From Draconibacterium mangrovi (lineage in GTDB: Bacteria; Bacteroidota; Bacteroidia; Bacteroidales; Prolixibacteraceae), in assembly GCF_010586825.1 (NCBI RefSeq), contig NZ_JAAAGB010000003.1, positions 248,001 to 312,000 of the forward strand: 64,000 bases of DNA, in the 5' to 3' direction. The first letter of the stretch is position 1, and each line of letters begins with the position of its first letter. A program made the position numbers and the translations under genes. The notes under the pieces were generated by a model. The model saw only the letters and a list, made by a program, of their open reading frames with translations, was not told the DNA's origin and did not search any database. Below, piece by piece: positions 17,257 to 27,321 of this stretch.

Positions 17257-17620
17257 ATCATTCTGCCATCAATAATTCGTATTTGTAATCACTATTTATA
17301 ATGAATTAATTTTACACTCTATATGCAAAAGTAACTACCTGTTTTGATCTAAAAAAGGTAATTAAATTTCCCGCCTTTAACTCTGATTTCCTAAACCTTA
17401 CATACATCTCGCCTGTAAACAAACTTTATAAAAAGTACCTAATACTCTTTTATAATATGCTCTACAACAGTCCGATTACAATTCCGTATTTTTTAAAGTA
17501 AAATAATTATAATTTATATTTGAGGCCAAATCTTTCGCATAGATTTATAAATTGATAACGGAGAGTGGATGCTGACTACTTTCCGTTTTCTTTTAAAAAT
17601 GCCTCATCCACAGCATAAAA
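17257..17620. other. Intergenic between dehydrogenase and fumarase genes
   Basis: AT-rich, with no supported coding frame. Apart from the promoter at its right-hand neighbour and the terminator at 17621, nothing was recognised. Confidence 0.6.
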
Positions 17621-17647
17621 AAACCTCCGGATAAACTCCGAAGGTTT
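17621..17647 (-). terminator. Intrinsic terminator after fumarase
   Basis: AAACCTCCGGA (17621-17631) and TCCGAAGGTTT (17637-17647) form an 11-bp stem with one mismatch and a 5-base loop. On the minus strand it is followed by a run of T. It lies 24 bp past the fumarase stop. Confidence 0.85.
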
Positions 17648-17671
17648 CTATTATATCTAATCAAATTATTC

Positions 17672-19276
17672 TTACAATTCTTTAAAGAAATCGTTTCCTT
17701 TATCGTCAACAATAATGAATGCAGGGAAATTCTCCACTTTGATCTTACGAACAGCCTCCATGCCAAGGTCTTCAAAATCGACCACCTCAACAGATTTAAT
17801 ACTGTTTTTGGCCAGAATAGCAGCCGGTCCGCCAATCGAACCGAGGTAGAAACCTCCATGTTTTTTACAGGCGTCGGTAACGGCTTGAGAGCGGTTTCCT
17901 TTTGCCAGCATAATCATCGATCCGCCGTGGCTTTGGAACTCGTCAACATACGGGTCCATACGGCCTGCCGTTGTTGGCCCGAAACTACCTGAAGCCATTC
18001 CTTTTGGTGTTTTTGCAGGGCCTGCATAATATACCGGGTGGTTTTTAAAATACTCGGGCATTGGTTTGCCTTCGTCGAGCATTTGTTTAATCTGCGCGTG
18101 AGCAATATCGCGGGCTACAATTAAAGTACCGCTCAGGTTCAAACGCGTTTTTGTTGGGTATTTTGTTAATTCGGCCAATACTTTATCCATTCCCTGATCC
18201 AGGTCGATATCGACAGCCGGACTCATCGCCGGTGCTTTTGCCGGTAAGAAACGAGCCGGATTTTTCTCCAGTTGCTCAAGGAAAATACCGTCTTTGGTAA
18301 TTTTTGCTTTGATGTTACGGTCGGCACTACAGCTAACACCCAAACCTACCGGGCACGAAGCTGCATGGCGTGGCAAGCGGATAACACGTACATCGTGCAC
18401 AAAATATTTTCCGCCAAACTGAGCACCCACTCCACTTTCCTGGCAAATTTTGGTTACTTTTTCTTCCCACTCCAAATCGCGGAAAGCCTGACCACCTTCA
18501 TTACCTTCGGTTGGTAAATGATCTAAATAACCTGCTGATGCTTTTTTCACCGTCGCCAATGTAGCTTCGGCAGAAGTACCGCCAATTACCAGCGCCAGGT
18601 GATACGGAGGACAGGCAGAAGTACCCAGATCCATAATTTTTTCCTGAACAAATTTGGTAAGGTTTTCTTCGGTCAGCAACGATTTGGTTTGCTGATAGAG
18701 GTAGGTTTTGTTACCTGAACCTCCACCTTTTGTAACAAATAAAAATTCGTATTTATTTCCTTGCTCGGCATACAAATCAATTTGTGCAGGCAAGTTTGTT
18801 CCGGTGTTCTTTTCTTTGGTCATGGTAAAAGGCACCACCTGCGAATAGCGTAAGTTCTTTTCGGCATAGGTAGCGAAAATACCTTTCGACAAGGCTTCGG
18901 CATCGTTGGCGCCAGTGTATACATCTTCTCCTTTTTTACCAATAACAATTGCTGTTCCTGTATCCTGGCAAGTTGGCAGTTCGCCCTCGGCCGAAACAGC
19001 CTGGTTCATTAACATGGTGTGTGCTACAAACCTGTCGTTGTCGGTTGCTTCCGGGTCTTCGAGTATTTTGGCCAGTTTTTCAAGGTGCGAGGCACGCAGG
19101 TAAAACGAAACGTCGGTAAACGCTTCTTTTGCCAGTTCTTCCAAACCTTTGGGGTCAACTTTTAAAATCTCGCGGCCATCAACTTCAATGGTCGACACAT
19201 AATCTTTTGTAATACAACGATATTCGGTATCGTCTTTTAAAATTGGAAATGGTTTTTGATATTTAAAATCTGCCAT
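17672..19276 (-). CDS. fumA: Class I (iron-sulfur) fumarate hydratase
   Basis: 534 residues, the length of single-chain class I fumarases (fused alpha and beta parts). Characteristic segments are [17 protein letters not shown] (about 100-116), the glycine-rich [14 protein letters not shown] near 183-196, [20 protein letters not shown] near 217-236 and [12 protein letters not shown] in the C-terminal half. Cysteines in [13 protein letters not shown] and the [10 protein letters not shown] region match the 4Fe-4S ligands. It interconverts fumarate and malate in the citric acid cycle, and in anaerobes the reductive branch toward succinate. It is monocistronic, with a -7 element upstream and a terminator downstream. 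Confidence 0.97.
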   Translation of the reverse strand: MADFKYQKPFPILKDDTEYRCITKDYVSTIEVDGREILKVDPKGLEELAKEAFTDVSFYLRASHLEKLAKILEDPEATDNDRFVAHTMLMNQAVSAEGELPTCQDTGTAIVIGKKGEDVYTGANDAEALSKGIFATYAEKNLRYSQVVPFTMTKEKNTGTNLPAQIDLYAEQGNKYEFLFVTKGGGSGNKTYLYQQTKSLLTEENLTKFVQEKIMDLGTSACPPYHLALVIGGTSAEATLATVKKASAGYLDHLPTEGNEGGQAFRDLEWEEKVTKICQESGVGAQFGGKYFVHDVRVIRLPRHAASCPVGLGVSCSADRNIKAKITKDGIFLEQLEKNPARFLPAKAPAMSPAVDIDLDQGMDKVLAELTKYPTKTRLNLSGTLIVARDIAHAQIKQMLDEGKPMPEYFKNHPVYYAGPAKTPKGMASGSFGPTTAGRMDPYVDEFQSHGGSMIMLAKGNRSQAVTDACKKHGGFYLGSIGGPAAILAKNSIKSVEVVDFEDLGMEAVRKIKVENFPAFIIVDDKGNDFFKEL

Positions 19277-19304
19277 TGTATAATCGGTTAAATTAATTTT
19301 CCTT

Positions 19305-19312
19305 CAAAGATA
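19305..19312 (-). promoter_or_regulatory. -7 element upstream of fumarase
   Basis: Minus-strand TATCTTTG matches TAnnTTTG, 28 bp before the ATG. No clear TTTG partner at -33 was found. Confidence 0.5.
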
Positions 19313-19516
19313 AAACTATTCGTTTGTTTCTATTTTATTTTAAAGCGAAACCTGAAAAATTTAACCCGAAACATTCGATGTATTTGAATCCAATGATCAT
19401 TATATGCACACGCAACAACTATTGATTTCAGAATACTTAATCTGACTGGCATTTTTTTGCAGCAACATTTGGTTTGTATTACAAACTTGTTTAATTTTAT
19501 AAACAAAATAAGTATC

Positions 19517-20137
19517 ATGAGCTCAACTACATCAAACCAGGAAATGAGTGACAACGAAATGTTGAAAACACTCAAAACGGCTATTGCCACTTCAAAACAT
19601 TCGTTATACCAGGATGGAATTCTGCTCATCTTGTGGGGGGCATCATTTACCATTGGATTCTTCCTGCACTATTACAAATCTTCTCACCTTGTGGTTTATT
19701 GGGAACGTAATATCATCAATATTTTAAATATTGTAGGAGCCGTATTATTAATCGGTTTTACCATCTATTATCTATTTTTTCGCAAACCCAAACTCCGCAC
19801 TTACACTGCTATTTCAACGCGTTTTGTTTGGATTGGAATTATCATTGCCCATAACCTGAACGTGATCGTTACCAAAAGCTTCTTGCAGGAAGTTGATTTT
19901 GCACTGCTCCACCCTCTTCAAATGGTACTGATTGGATTCGCACTTTTTGTTACAGGTGGAATTTATCGATACAATTTATTATCAATCAGCGGTGCAGTTA
20001 TGTGGATTGCGGCAATAATGTGTGCCCGGGTTGAACTGGCCGACCAGTTTCTGATTCGGGCAATAGCCAACTTTATCTGTTTTGTAATCCCGGGCGTTTT
20101 AATGTATCTGAAAAGTAAAAAGCCGGCCCATGTTTAA
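19517..20137 (+). CDS. Multi-pass membrane protein, partner of winged-helix regulator
   Basis: The frame is open from 19457, but the ATG at 19517 (206 residues, beginning MSSTTSNQEMSDNEML) is preferred because the extra N-terminal residues do not look like a protein start. Five to six hydrophobic segments follow a soluble N-terminal stretch of about 35 residues. No enzymatic motif is recognised. Its stop overlaps the next gene's start as ATGTTTAA, so the two are coupled. Such membrane-protein/winged-helix pairs recur in Bacteroidetes; a sensor or anti-regulator role is possible but inferred. Confidence 0.75.
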   Translation: MSSTTSNQEMSDNEMLKTLKTAIATSKHSLYQDGILLILWGASFTIGFFLHYYKSSHLVVYWERNIINILNIVGAVLLIGFTIYYLFFRKPKLRTYTAISTRFVWIGIIIAHNLNVIVTKSFLQEVDFALLHPLQMVLIGFALFVTGGIYRYNLLSISGAVMWIAAIMCARVELADQFLIRAIANFICFVIPGVLMYLKSKKPAHV

Positions 20138-20426
20138 AAACCTCGATCCACTTCTTCATTCGCAGGTACGGCTGGCTATTATGACTATTTTGCTTAATGC
20201 AAAGTCGGCCGAATTTTCGTATTTGCTCGAAAACATAGAAACCACAAAAGGTAACCTGAGTTTTCAGATCGCAAAACTTAAGGAAGGTGGATACATAAAG
20301 GTTAAAAAGTCGTTCCGCAAAAACTATCCCCTCACCACTTTAAGTATCACCCCAAAAGGAATTACGGCCTACGAAAACTATGTAGAAGCCATTTCAGAAT
20401 ATTTCAAAAAATCGGGAAAACTATAG
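20130..20426 (+). CDS. Winged-helix DNA-binding transcriptional regulator
   Basis: 98 residues. The order is a helix (HSQVRLAIMTILL, about 10-22), a helix-turn-helix with recognition helix around TTKGNLSFQIAKLKEGGYI (about 41-59) and a beta-wing (VKKSFRKNYPLTTLSIT). This is the single-domain MarR/ArsR-like fold of the HTH_27 kind. It is coupled by an 8-bp overlap to the membrane protein upstream, suggesting that the membrane protein modulates its activity. Target genes are unknown. Confidence 0.85.
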   Translation: MFKNLDPLLHSQVRLAIMTILLNAKSAEFSYLLENIETTKGNLSFQIAKLKEGGYIKVKKSFRKNYPLTTLSITPKGITAYENYVEAISEYFKKSGKL

Positions 20427-20499
20427 CCCCCGCCTTCCGTTTTATCTATAGTTTACGTTTAAAGCCTTTTGAATTGGCTGTATATTTCATTCAATTCAT

Positions 20500-20507
20500 T
20501 AGTTTTG
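20500..20507 (+). promoter_or_regulatory. -7 element upstream of the sialate esterase
   Basis: TAGTTTTG lies 21 bp before the ATG at 20529. It rules out the longer frame opening at 20469, which would start upstream of the promoter. Confidence 0.6.
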
Positions 20508-20528
20508 AGAAAACGAAAATATATTCAG

Positions 20529-22538
20529 ATGAAAACGAAAATCCACTTTTTATATGTTTTACTTTTTGCCCTTGTTTTTACTGTAAAAGCAGAAGTACAA
20601 CTTCCAAAAATATTTAGTTCGAATATGGTGCTTCAGCAAGGAATTGAAATTCCGGTATGGGGCTGGGCAACCGAAGGAGAAGAAATATCTGTTTCACTTC
20701 TTGCGCAAAAAACAAAAGTAGATTTTGGTACAGGTGAAAAAACCACCGTGACCATTCTCCTGGCGAATGCTAAGGCCACTACTGATTCGGATGGCAAATG
20801 GATGGCCAAACTGCCGACACAAGAATATGGAGGTCCTTATACCTTGATGATAAAAGGCAAAAACACCATTTCGCTAAAAAATGTAATGATTGGCGAGGTT
20901 TGGGTGTGTTCGGGGCAATCGAACATGGAATGGCCGCTGGCACAGGTAAAAAATGCCGATGAAGAAGTAGATGCTGCCGATCATCCCAATATTCGTTTGT
21001 TTACGGTACCACGTCGGGTGGCACAATTTCCTGAAGAGGATATTGAAAGTGGCGAATGGATGGAATGCACCCCCCAAACGGCCCATAACTTTTCTGCAGT
21101 TGGCTATTTCTTTGGCAAGGCTTTGAAGGAAGATCTTGATGTTCCGATCGGACTTATTCACACTTCGTGGGGCGGCACCGTTGCCGAAACATGGACCAGC
21201 GCACAAACCATTCAAAACGATCCTGATTTCAGAGAACCGATGATTGAGCTGCAACAAATGAATCTGGAGGAATACAAAAAGAACAAGGAAGCTGAGATAA
21301 GAAAAATACTCGGTGGCGAAATTCCAACCGAAGACAAAGGAATGCAAGACGGAAAACCCGTTTGGTCTGATCCGGAGTTAAACGATACCGACTGGAGTAA
21401 AATCATAGCTCCCGGATTATGGGAAGAACAAGGTTATATTGATATTGACGGAGTAGCCTGGTACCGAAAAGAACTTGACCTGACAGAAGACCAGACCCAA
21501 ACGAATATGAATCTGCACTTGGGGAAAATAGACGACTCTGATATTACTTTTTTAAATGGTATTGAGATTGGGAAAACCGAAAATCAGTACAATAAGGAAC
21601 GCGTTTACACCATCGACAAAAAATATTTGAACCCTGGAAAAAATATGATCGTTGTTCGTGTTAACGACACCGGCGGCGGTGGCGGAATATGGGGCACTCC
21701 CGAAGATCAGTACGTGGCTATCGGGCAGGAAAAAATCGATATCTCGGGCGACTGGAAATTCAAAATTTCAAAAGCAGTGGTGCAAGATATAAATCTTGGC
21801 CCGAACTCGTATCCTACCCTTTTATTCAACGGAATGATCAATCCAATTGTACCATTCGGGATTAAAGGTGTTATCTGGTACCAGGGCGAATCAAATGCCA
21901 CCCGTGCCAAACAATATCAGCGCGTATTTCCGAATCTCATAAACGATTGGCGTACGCATTGGAACCAGGGAGATTTCCCATTTCTGTTTGTGCAGTTGGC
22001 CAATTATATGAAACCGGTACAAAATCCAACGGATAGCGAGTGGGCAGAGTTACGCGAAGCACAAACCAAAACGCTGGAGCTGCCCAATACCGGTATGGCA
22101 TCGGCTATTGATATTGGTGAAGCTGATGATATTCATCCGCGCAACAAACAGGATGTTGGCAAGCGACTGGCTTTAAATGCTTTTAAAGTGGCTTACGGAA
22201 AAGATATTGTATACACCGGCCCAACTTTCGAATCGGTGAAATTTAAAGACGGGAAAGCCTACATAACTTTTTCAAATACTGGCTCGGGACTGGCCGTAAA
22301 AGACAAATACGGCTATGTAAATGCATTTTCAATTGCGGGTGCCGATCGTCAGTTCTACTGGGCCAAAGCAGAGGTTATCAATAAAAACACGGTGGTTGTT
22401 TATTCGTACGCGGTTACCGATCCGGTGGCAGTGCGTTTTGGCTGGGCCGACAATCCTGATGATTTAAACCTGTATAACCTGGAACTTCTGCCGGCCAATC
22501 CTTTCAGAACAGATGACTGGCCGGGAATAACAAAATAA
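20529..22538 (+). CDS. Secreted sialate O-acetylesterase (SGNH hydrolase)
   Basis: 669 residues from the chosen start, which gives a clean signal peptide (MKTKIHFLYVLLFALVF, cleavage near KAE). Catalytic blocks are GEVWVCSGQSNMEW with the nucleophile Ser (about 122-135), WYQGESNA (about 452-459) and DDIHPRNKQDVG with the Asp/His pair (about 535-546). A beta-galactosidase-like jelly-roll insert sits between the first two blocks (about 290-400, including WYRKELDLTEDQ). Family members remove acetyl groups from sialic acid or plant polysaccharides. The promoter is immediately upstream; it is followed by a TonB receptor with its own promoter. Confidence 0.93.
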   Translation: MKTKIHFLYVLLFALVFTVKAEVQLPKIFSSNMVLQQGIEIPVWGWATEGEEISVSLLAQKTKVDFGTGEKTTVTILLANAKATTDSDGKWMAKLPTQEYGGPYTLMIKGKNTISLKNVMIGEVWVCSGQSNMEWPLAQVKNADEEVDAADHPNIRLFTVPRRVAQFPEEDIESGEWMECTPQTAHNFSAVGYFFGKALKEDLDVPIGLIHTSWGGTVAETWTSAQTIQNDPDFREPMIELQQMNLEEYKKNKEAEIRKILGGEIPTEDKGMQDGKPVWSDPELNDTDWSKIIAPGLWEEQGYIDIDGVAWYRKELDLTEDQTQTNMNLHLGKIDDSDITFLNGIEIGKTENQYNKERVYTIDKKYLNPGKNMIVVRVNDTGGGGGIWGTPEDQYVAIGQEKIDISGDWKFKISKAVVQDINLGPNSYPTLLFNGMINPIVPFGIKGVIWYQGESNATRAKQYQRVFPNLINDWRTHWNQGDFPFLFVQLANYMKPVQNPTDSEWAELREAQTKTLELPNTGMASAIDIGEADDIHPRNKQDVGKRLALNAFKVAYGKDIVYTGPTFESVKFKDGKAYITFSNTGSGLAVKDKYGYVNAFSIAGADRQFYWAKAEVINKNTVVVYSYAVTDPVAVRFGWADNPDDLNLYNLELLPANPFRTDDWPGITK

Positions 22539-22596
22539 ACAGCTCTGCATTGAAAATAAATTATACCGGCAGCACAATTTATTGAACAATAAAATG

Positions 22597-22626
22597 TTGA
22601 TTATAAAACACCTTTGCATAGCTTTG
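22597..22626 (+). promoter_or_regulatory. Promoter of the TonB receptor gene
   Basis: TTG (22597-22599) and TAGCTTTG (22619-22626) are 19 bp apart, the consensus layout. Transcription should start about at the ATGATG at 22632-22637, so the mRNA would be leaderless or nearly so. Confidence 0.7.
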
Positions 22627-22631
22627 TGTTA

Positions 22632-25043
22632 ATGATGAAAAACTTAACCACTCTATTTTTATTACTGCTAACCCAACTAGTTGCTGTTGCACAAAGTAAT
22701 AATGCAACGTTAAAAGGAGTTATCACTGATCAGGACGGTGTTCCGATAGATATGGTAAATGTGGTATTAAAAGAATATCCAACCCTTGGAACCACAACAA
22801 ATGCCGATGGCGAATTTCTGCTTCGTATTCCGGCGCGCAAACAGCTCACGATAATTTTTTCATCGCTGGGCTATCAAACTTTTCAGGATTCAGTTTATGC
22901 CAATCGTGAAGAAACGATTATCAAACAGATTACCATGCCGGAAGCCAACCTGGAACTGGCAGAGATAATCGTTAAGGAACAGCGACGCAACGGAGGAAGT
23001 ATTGTTAGTCTCGATCCAAAAATCATCAACTCCATTTCTAGTGCTTCGGGAGGTATTGAAGCCGGACTAAAAACATTGCCCGGTGTTTCATCAAATAACG
23101 AGTTAAGCTCACAATACACGGTTCGCGGTGGTAATTTCGACGAAAACCTGGTGTATGTAAACGATGTGGAGGTTTACCGTCCGTTCCTGATTCGCTCGGG
23201 GCAACAGGAAGGTTTGAGCTTTATAAACAGCGACATGGTTTCTACCGTCGATTTTTCGGCGGGTGGTTTTAATGCCAAATATGGCGATAAAATGTCGTCG
23301 GTACTTGATATAAAATACCGCAGACCAAGCGATTTTAGCGGATCGGCATCAGTTAGTATGCTCGGTGCTTCGGCGCATTTTGAAGACGTAGCGCTAAAGG
23401 GAAAGCTCTCGCATATTTCAGGAATTCGATACAAAACCAACCGCTACATATTGGGGAGTTTGGATGAGCAGGGCGAATACGACCCACGTTTTCTTGATTT
23501 TCAAACCTATATAACTTATCAGTTTAACGAGAAGTTCGATCTCTCGTTTTTGGGTAACGTAGCGCAAAACCAATACAATTTTATTCCGCAAACCCGCGAG
23601 ACAAGTTTTGGTACGTGGCAAAACCCATTTAACACCAAAATATATTTTGACGGACAGGAACAGGATGATTTTCAAACCTATTTAGGAGCTGTAACTGCTA
23701 ACTATCATCCCAATGCCAACCTAAACCTGAAGTTTATTGCATCGGCTTACCACGCCAAAGAAAAAGAGACTTACGATATTCAGGGGCAATACTATTTAAA
23801 CCAGCTGGAGCGAAATATGGGCTCGGATGAGTTTGGCGACAGCACGCTGAATTTGGGAGTAGGTACATTTCTCAATCATGCCCGAAACAGTCTGGATGCA
23901 ACCGTTTACAGTTTTTCGCACAAAGGAGCCTATAACTCGGAGAAGCACCTGATAAACTGGGGAATTAAATTTCAGCACGAAAAAATAAACGACGAGTTAA
24001 ACGAGTGGATCTACCGCGATTCTGCCGGTTATTCCATCCCTTATTCAGATCAGCAAGTAAAATTGTTTTATACGCTTAATGCCAAAAACAAAATCAGCTC
24101 TAACAGGGTAACCGGATATATTCAGGACAGCTGGAGCGTACCCACCGAAAATGGCGATTTGTATTTAACTGGCGGAGTGCGATTCAATTACTGGGATTTT
24201 AACAATGAATTACTGGTGAGTCCGCGAGCCACATTAAGCTACTTCCCCGAATGGGAGAAAAAAATGTCGTTCCGTTTATCGGCGGGCTGGTATCATCAGT
24301 CGCCCTTTTTTAAGGAGCTGAAACAAAGCGACGGCTATATAAATTACAACTCAAAAGCACAACGTTCGTTTCAGGTCCTTGGTGGAACCGATCTGTTGTT
24401 TACCGCCTGGGATCGCCCGTTTCGTTTTACTTCCGAGGCCTACTACAAACACATGAACCGCCTGATTCCTTATCAGATAGATAATGTTCGTATACGTTAC
24501 CTGGCCGAAGAAGAAGCAACCGGTTATGCCACAGGAGTTGATTTTAAAATTAATGGTGAGTTTGTGAGCGGACTGCAATCATGGGCCAGTTTGTCGTTCC
24601 TGCAAACCGAAGAAGATATTAAAGGCGACGGACATGGAATGATTCCACGCCCTACCGATCAGTGGATGAATTTTAGTTTGTTTTTCCAGGATTATTTACC
24701 CGGAAATCCAACATACAAAATGCAATTGTCGGGTTTTTACGGGGCCCGCCTGCCCACCGGGCCTCCAAATGGCGAGCGCTACCAGGATGTTTTTCGTATG
24801 CCGCCTTACCGCCGCATCGACCTTGGATTTTCAAAAGTATTTATAAGCAGGGCAAACCGCTCCAGCAGCCCGTTTTTCAGGCATATTACCGATTTATCGT
24901 TAAGCCTCGAGGTATTTAACCTGCTGGATATCAACAATACCATCTCCTATTTTTGGGTATCGAGTATTTATGGCGACCAGTATGCGGTTCCGAATTATCT
25001 TACTTCAAGAAAGTTCAACTTGAAACTTACGGTAAAATTCTAA
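22632..25043 (+). CDS. TonB-dependent outer-membrane receptor with carboxypeptidase-regulatory-like N-terminus
   Basis: About 803 residues. The ATGs at 22632 and 22635 are preferred over 22614 because the latter lies upstream of the predicted transcription start, and they give a good signal peptide (KNLTTLFLLLLTQLVAVAQ). A carboxypeptidase-D regulatory-like domain (LKGVITDQDGVPIDMVNVVL, about 25-110) precedes the plug (about 130-225, with LPGVSSNNELSSQYTVRGG) and a beta-barrel ending in an aromatic residue (LKLTVKF). No SusD gene accompanies it, so it is not a classical SusCD pair; the ligand is unknown. Confidence 0.92.
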   Translation: MMKNLTTLFLLLLTQLVAVAQSNNATLKGVITDQDGVPIDMVNVVLKEYPTLGTTTNADGEFLLRIPARKQLTIIFSSLGYQTFQDSVYANREETIIKQITMPEANLELAEIIVKEQRRNGGSIVSLDPKIINSISSASGGIEAGLKTLPGVSSNNELSSQYTVRGGNFDENLVYVNDVEVYRPFLIRSGQQEGLSFINSDMVSTVDFSAGGFNAKYGDKMSSVLDIKYRRPSDFSGSASVSMLGASAHFEDVALKGKLSHISGIRYKTNRYILGSLDEQGEYDPRFLDFQTYITYQFNEKFDLSFLGNVAQNQYNFIPQTRETSFGTWQNPFNTKIYFDGQEQDDFQTYLGAVTANYHPNANLNLKFIASAYHAKEKETYDIQGQYYLNQLERNMGSDEFGDSTLNLGVGTFLNHARNSLDATVYSFSHKGAYNSEKHLINWGIKFQHEKINDELNEWIYRDSAGYSIPYSDQQVKLFYTLNAKNKISSNRVTGYIQDSWSVPTENGDLYLTGGVRFNYWDFNNELLVSPRATLSYFPEWEKKMSFRLSAGWYHQSPFFKELKQSDGYINYNSKAQRSFQVLGGTDLLFTAWDRPFRFTSEAYYKHMNRLIPYQIDNVRIRYLAEEEATGYATGVDFKINGEFVSGLQSWASLSFLQTEEDIKGDGHGMIPRPTDQWMNFSLFFQDYLPGNPTYKMQLSGFYGARLPTGPPNGERYQDVFRMPPYRRIDLGFSKVFISRANRSSSPFFRHITDLSLSLEVFNLLDINNTISYFWVSSIYGDQYAVPNYLTSRKFNLKLTVKF

Positions 25044-25144
25044 AACACAGCAACATATTCATTTCATTACATAATGTAATGTTTAAGCAACATTAAAACT
25101 TTGGCGTACAACGTGTTTGATATGAACTATTGTAGCCAATCGGT

Positions 25145-25152
25145 TAACTTTG
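25145..25152 (+). promoter_or_regulatory. -7 element upstream of the PhzF gene
   Basis: TAACTTTG, 24 bp before the ATG at 25177. A TTTG occurs at 25116 but the spacing is too long, so only the -7 part is supported. Confidence 0.5.
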
Positions 25153-25176
25153 CCTTGCAAATTAATTAGTTACTCT

Positions 25177-25962
25177 ATGAACCTAACAGTATACCAGGGG
25201 GATGCCTTCGCCGAGAAGATTTTTGAAGGAAATCCTGCAGCCGTTATTCCGCTGAATGATGAGTGGCTTCCGGATGATATCATGCAAAAATTGGCCATGG
25301 AAAACAACCTCTCGGAAACAGCATTTTTTATTATAAAAGACGACTGTTACCATATCCGATGGTTTACTCCTGAAGCCGAGGTCGATCTTTGTGGTCATGC
25401 TACACTGGCGACTTCGCATGTTCTGTTTCAGCATTTAAATTATACTGCCGATAGCATCTGTTTTAAGTCGAGAAGCGGTAAACTCAGCGTGAAAAAAGAA
25501 GGCGATTTGCTGGTACTGAACTTTCCGGCATCAGAAGTGGAGGCCAAATATATTCCCACCGGGTTAAAAACGGCGTTTGGCATCCATCCGCAGGAATGTT
25601 TTAAAGGACGCGAAGACCTGATGCTGGTATTTAAAAATGAAAACGACATTGCCAACCTCGAGCCCGATTTCACAAAAATGCTGGAAGCCACCTCGCGGGG
25701 AATAATCTGCACGGCCAAATCGGAGAAATACGATTTTGTATCGCGCTTTTTTGCCCCATCGGTGGGCATTAATGAAGACCCCGTCACCGGGTCGGCGCAC
25801 ACCATGCTTATACCATACTGGTCGGCTCGACTGGATAAACAAAACCTGCTGGCAAAACAAATATCGAAACGAGGCGGAGTGCTGCATTGCAAACAATTGG
25901 GCGATCGCGTTGAGATAGGCGGCAAAGCAGTAACTTACCTGGTAGGAACTATTAATATTTAA
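25177..25962 (+). CDS. PhzF-family isomerase/epimerase-like protein
   Basis: 261 residues from the ATG at 25177; the upstream 9 codons of open frame precede the likely transcription start. Family marks are GNPAAVIPL (about 17-25), the catalytic Glu region NNLSETAFF (about 43-51), RWFTPEAEVDLCGHATLA (about 60-77) and DPVTGSAHTML (about 200-210). PhzF proteins are two-lobed isomerases related to diaminopimelate epimerase; the phenazine-pathway name does not imply phenazine synthesis here because no other phz gene is present. Substrate unknown. Confidence 0.92.
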   Translation: MNLTVYQGDAFAEKIFEGNPAAVIPLNDEWLPDDIMQKLAMENNLSETAFFIIKDDCYHIRWFTPEAEVDLCGHATLATSHVLFQHLNYTADSICFKSRSGKLSVKKEGDLLVLNFPASEVEAKYIPTGLKTAFGIHPQECFKGREDLMLVFKNENDIANLEPDFTKMLEATSRGIICTAKSEKYDFVSRFFAPSVGINEDPVTGSAHTMLIPYWSARLDKQNLLAKQISKRGGVLHCKQLGDRVEIGGKAVTYLVGTINI

Positions 25963-26059
25963 GCACTTCATTCCTTTTATTTCTATTTCAGCAGTAACAC
26001 TTAACTTTTATTCAGATTTATTTGTCGGGAGGTATGGATTAACTTAAAGAAAAGTCGTA

Positions 26060-26067
26060 TATATTTG
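26060..26067 (+). promoter_or_regulatory. -7 element upstream of the methyltransferase
   Basis: TATATTTG, 49 bp before the ATG at 26117. No -33 partner at the expected distance. Confidence 0.45.
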
Positions 26068-26116
26068 CCGAAGATAAATACACAACTGCACTCATATTCA
26101 CTATTTATATTTAAAA

Positions 26117-26818
26117 ATGAACGATCCGATTGGCCTGGCCATTAAAGAATATTTTGAACGGGGAAAAGCGCCTCAAATTCAGGTAGATTCGAATTATACT
26201 GAAGGCGAAACCATTGCCCCATCGTATTTTTTCCGCAGCGAAAAAGAACTGCACAAAATCGAAAAAGTTGCCCTGAAAAATTGTAAAGGCCGCATTTTGG
26301 ATATTGGTGCTGCAGCAGGCTGTCATTCACTCATTCTGCAGAAAAAAGGCTATAGTGTTACTGCGCTTGAAAAATCGGAAGCTTCGGTTGAAGTGATGCG
26401 CAAACAGGGAATTGTAAAAGTGGTTCATGCCGATATTTTTGAATACAGCGAAGAACAATACAACACCATTTTGTTGCTGATGAACGGTTCGGGCATTGGC
26501 GGGACCATCGCAGGTTTAAAAAAATTACTTTCTCATTTAAAAAGCCTTCTGTTGGAAGGGGGCCAGATTTTAATCGACTCGTCGGATATAAAATACCTTT
26601 TTGAAGAAGAAGACGGATCGCAGTGGATTGATATTGCCAACAACAACTACTATGGCGAAATGCAGTACAAAGTGAGTTTCAGGAAAGAAGAGGCGCAGTT
26701 CGACTGGCTTTTTATCGATTTCAACACCCTGCAACTTGTTGCCAACGAAGTGGGTTATAACTGTACTTTGCTGGAAAAAGGTACGCATCACGACTACCTG
26801 GCAAGACTAAATCTTTAA
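26117..26818 (+). CDS. Class I SAM-dependent methyltransferase
   Basis: 233 residues. SAM-binding motif I is RILDIGAAAGCHSLIL (about 60-75), followed by the acidic end of strand 2 (TALEKS, about 84-89) and a motif resembling post-I HADIFEYSEEQYNTILLLMN (about 106-125). The family transfers methyl groups to small molecules or proteins; nothing in the sequence fixes the substrate. It is monocistronic between the phzF-like gene and a small membrane-anchored protein. Confidence 0.85.
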   Translation: MNDPIGLAIKEYFERGKAPQIQVDSNYTEGETIAPSYFFRSEKELHKIEKVALKNCKGRILDIGAAAGCHSLILQKKGYSVTALEKSEASVEVMRKQGIVKVVHADIFEYSEEQYNTILLLMNGSGIGGTIAGLKKLLSHLKSLLLEGGQILIDSSDIKYLFEEEDGSQWIDIANNNYYGEMQYKVSFRKEEAQFDWLFIDFNTLQLVANEVGYNCTLLEKGTHHDYLARLNL

Positions 26819-26996
26819 AGATTGTACAGTTACCACGAAATTTTTCACGTTCGGCACAAACCGGGAATCGATCGAGTGAGTCCTTTCGCAGAGTTTAAAA
26901 TGCCGTTGGCAGAGTAATTCAGCTCATTCACAGATATAATTTCGGTATTTACTGACGTTTACATAATTTGGTGTTCGAATTAAAACAGAAAACACC

Positions 26997-27212
26997 ATGA
27001 AAGCTCTTATCCTCATCTCCTCAATTTTTTACATTCTCGGATTGAAGATCAGCAACAAAATCGACCTGGTAAAAAAATCGAACCCGGTGGAGAAAATTAT
27101 TACCCACAAGGTAAAAGCTGCTGAAACCGAAGAAAATGCAAATTTTGAAGCCGAAGCCCAAAAAGACGCCCCGGATAAAGAAAAAACACCCCCCAAAGAA
27201 AGTATGGAATAA
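26997..27212 (+). CDS. Small membrane-anchored protein with charged Pro/Glu/Lys tail, function unknown
   Basis: 71 residues. A hydrophobic N-terminus (KALILISSIFYILGLKI) is followed by a low-complexity acidic/lysine tail rich in Ala, Glu, Lys and Pro. A solid terminator 36 bp downstream supports it being transcribed as its own unit. No family was recognised. It could be a small envelope-associated protein or a chance frame; the signal-like N-terminus and terminator favour a real gene. Confidence 0.55.
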   Translation: MKALILISSIFYILGLKISNKIDLVKKSNPVEKIITHKVKAAETEENANFEAEAQKDAPDKEKTPPKESME

Positions 27213-27248
27213 CACCCTCCTCTTCGAAATAAACAACAAAGAATTAAA

Positions 27249-27284
27249 CAGGAAATCATTTAATGGTTTCCTGTTTTGTTTTTT
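27249..27284 (+). terminator. Intrinsic terminator after the small membrane protein
   Basis: CAGGAAA (27249-27255) pairs with TTTCCTG (27267-27273), followed by a T-rich tail TTTTGTTTTTT. Confidence 0.85.
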
Positions 27285-27321
27285 GTACATTAGGTAACTC
27301 TAAATTCGGAACTATTGATTT

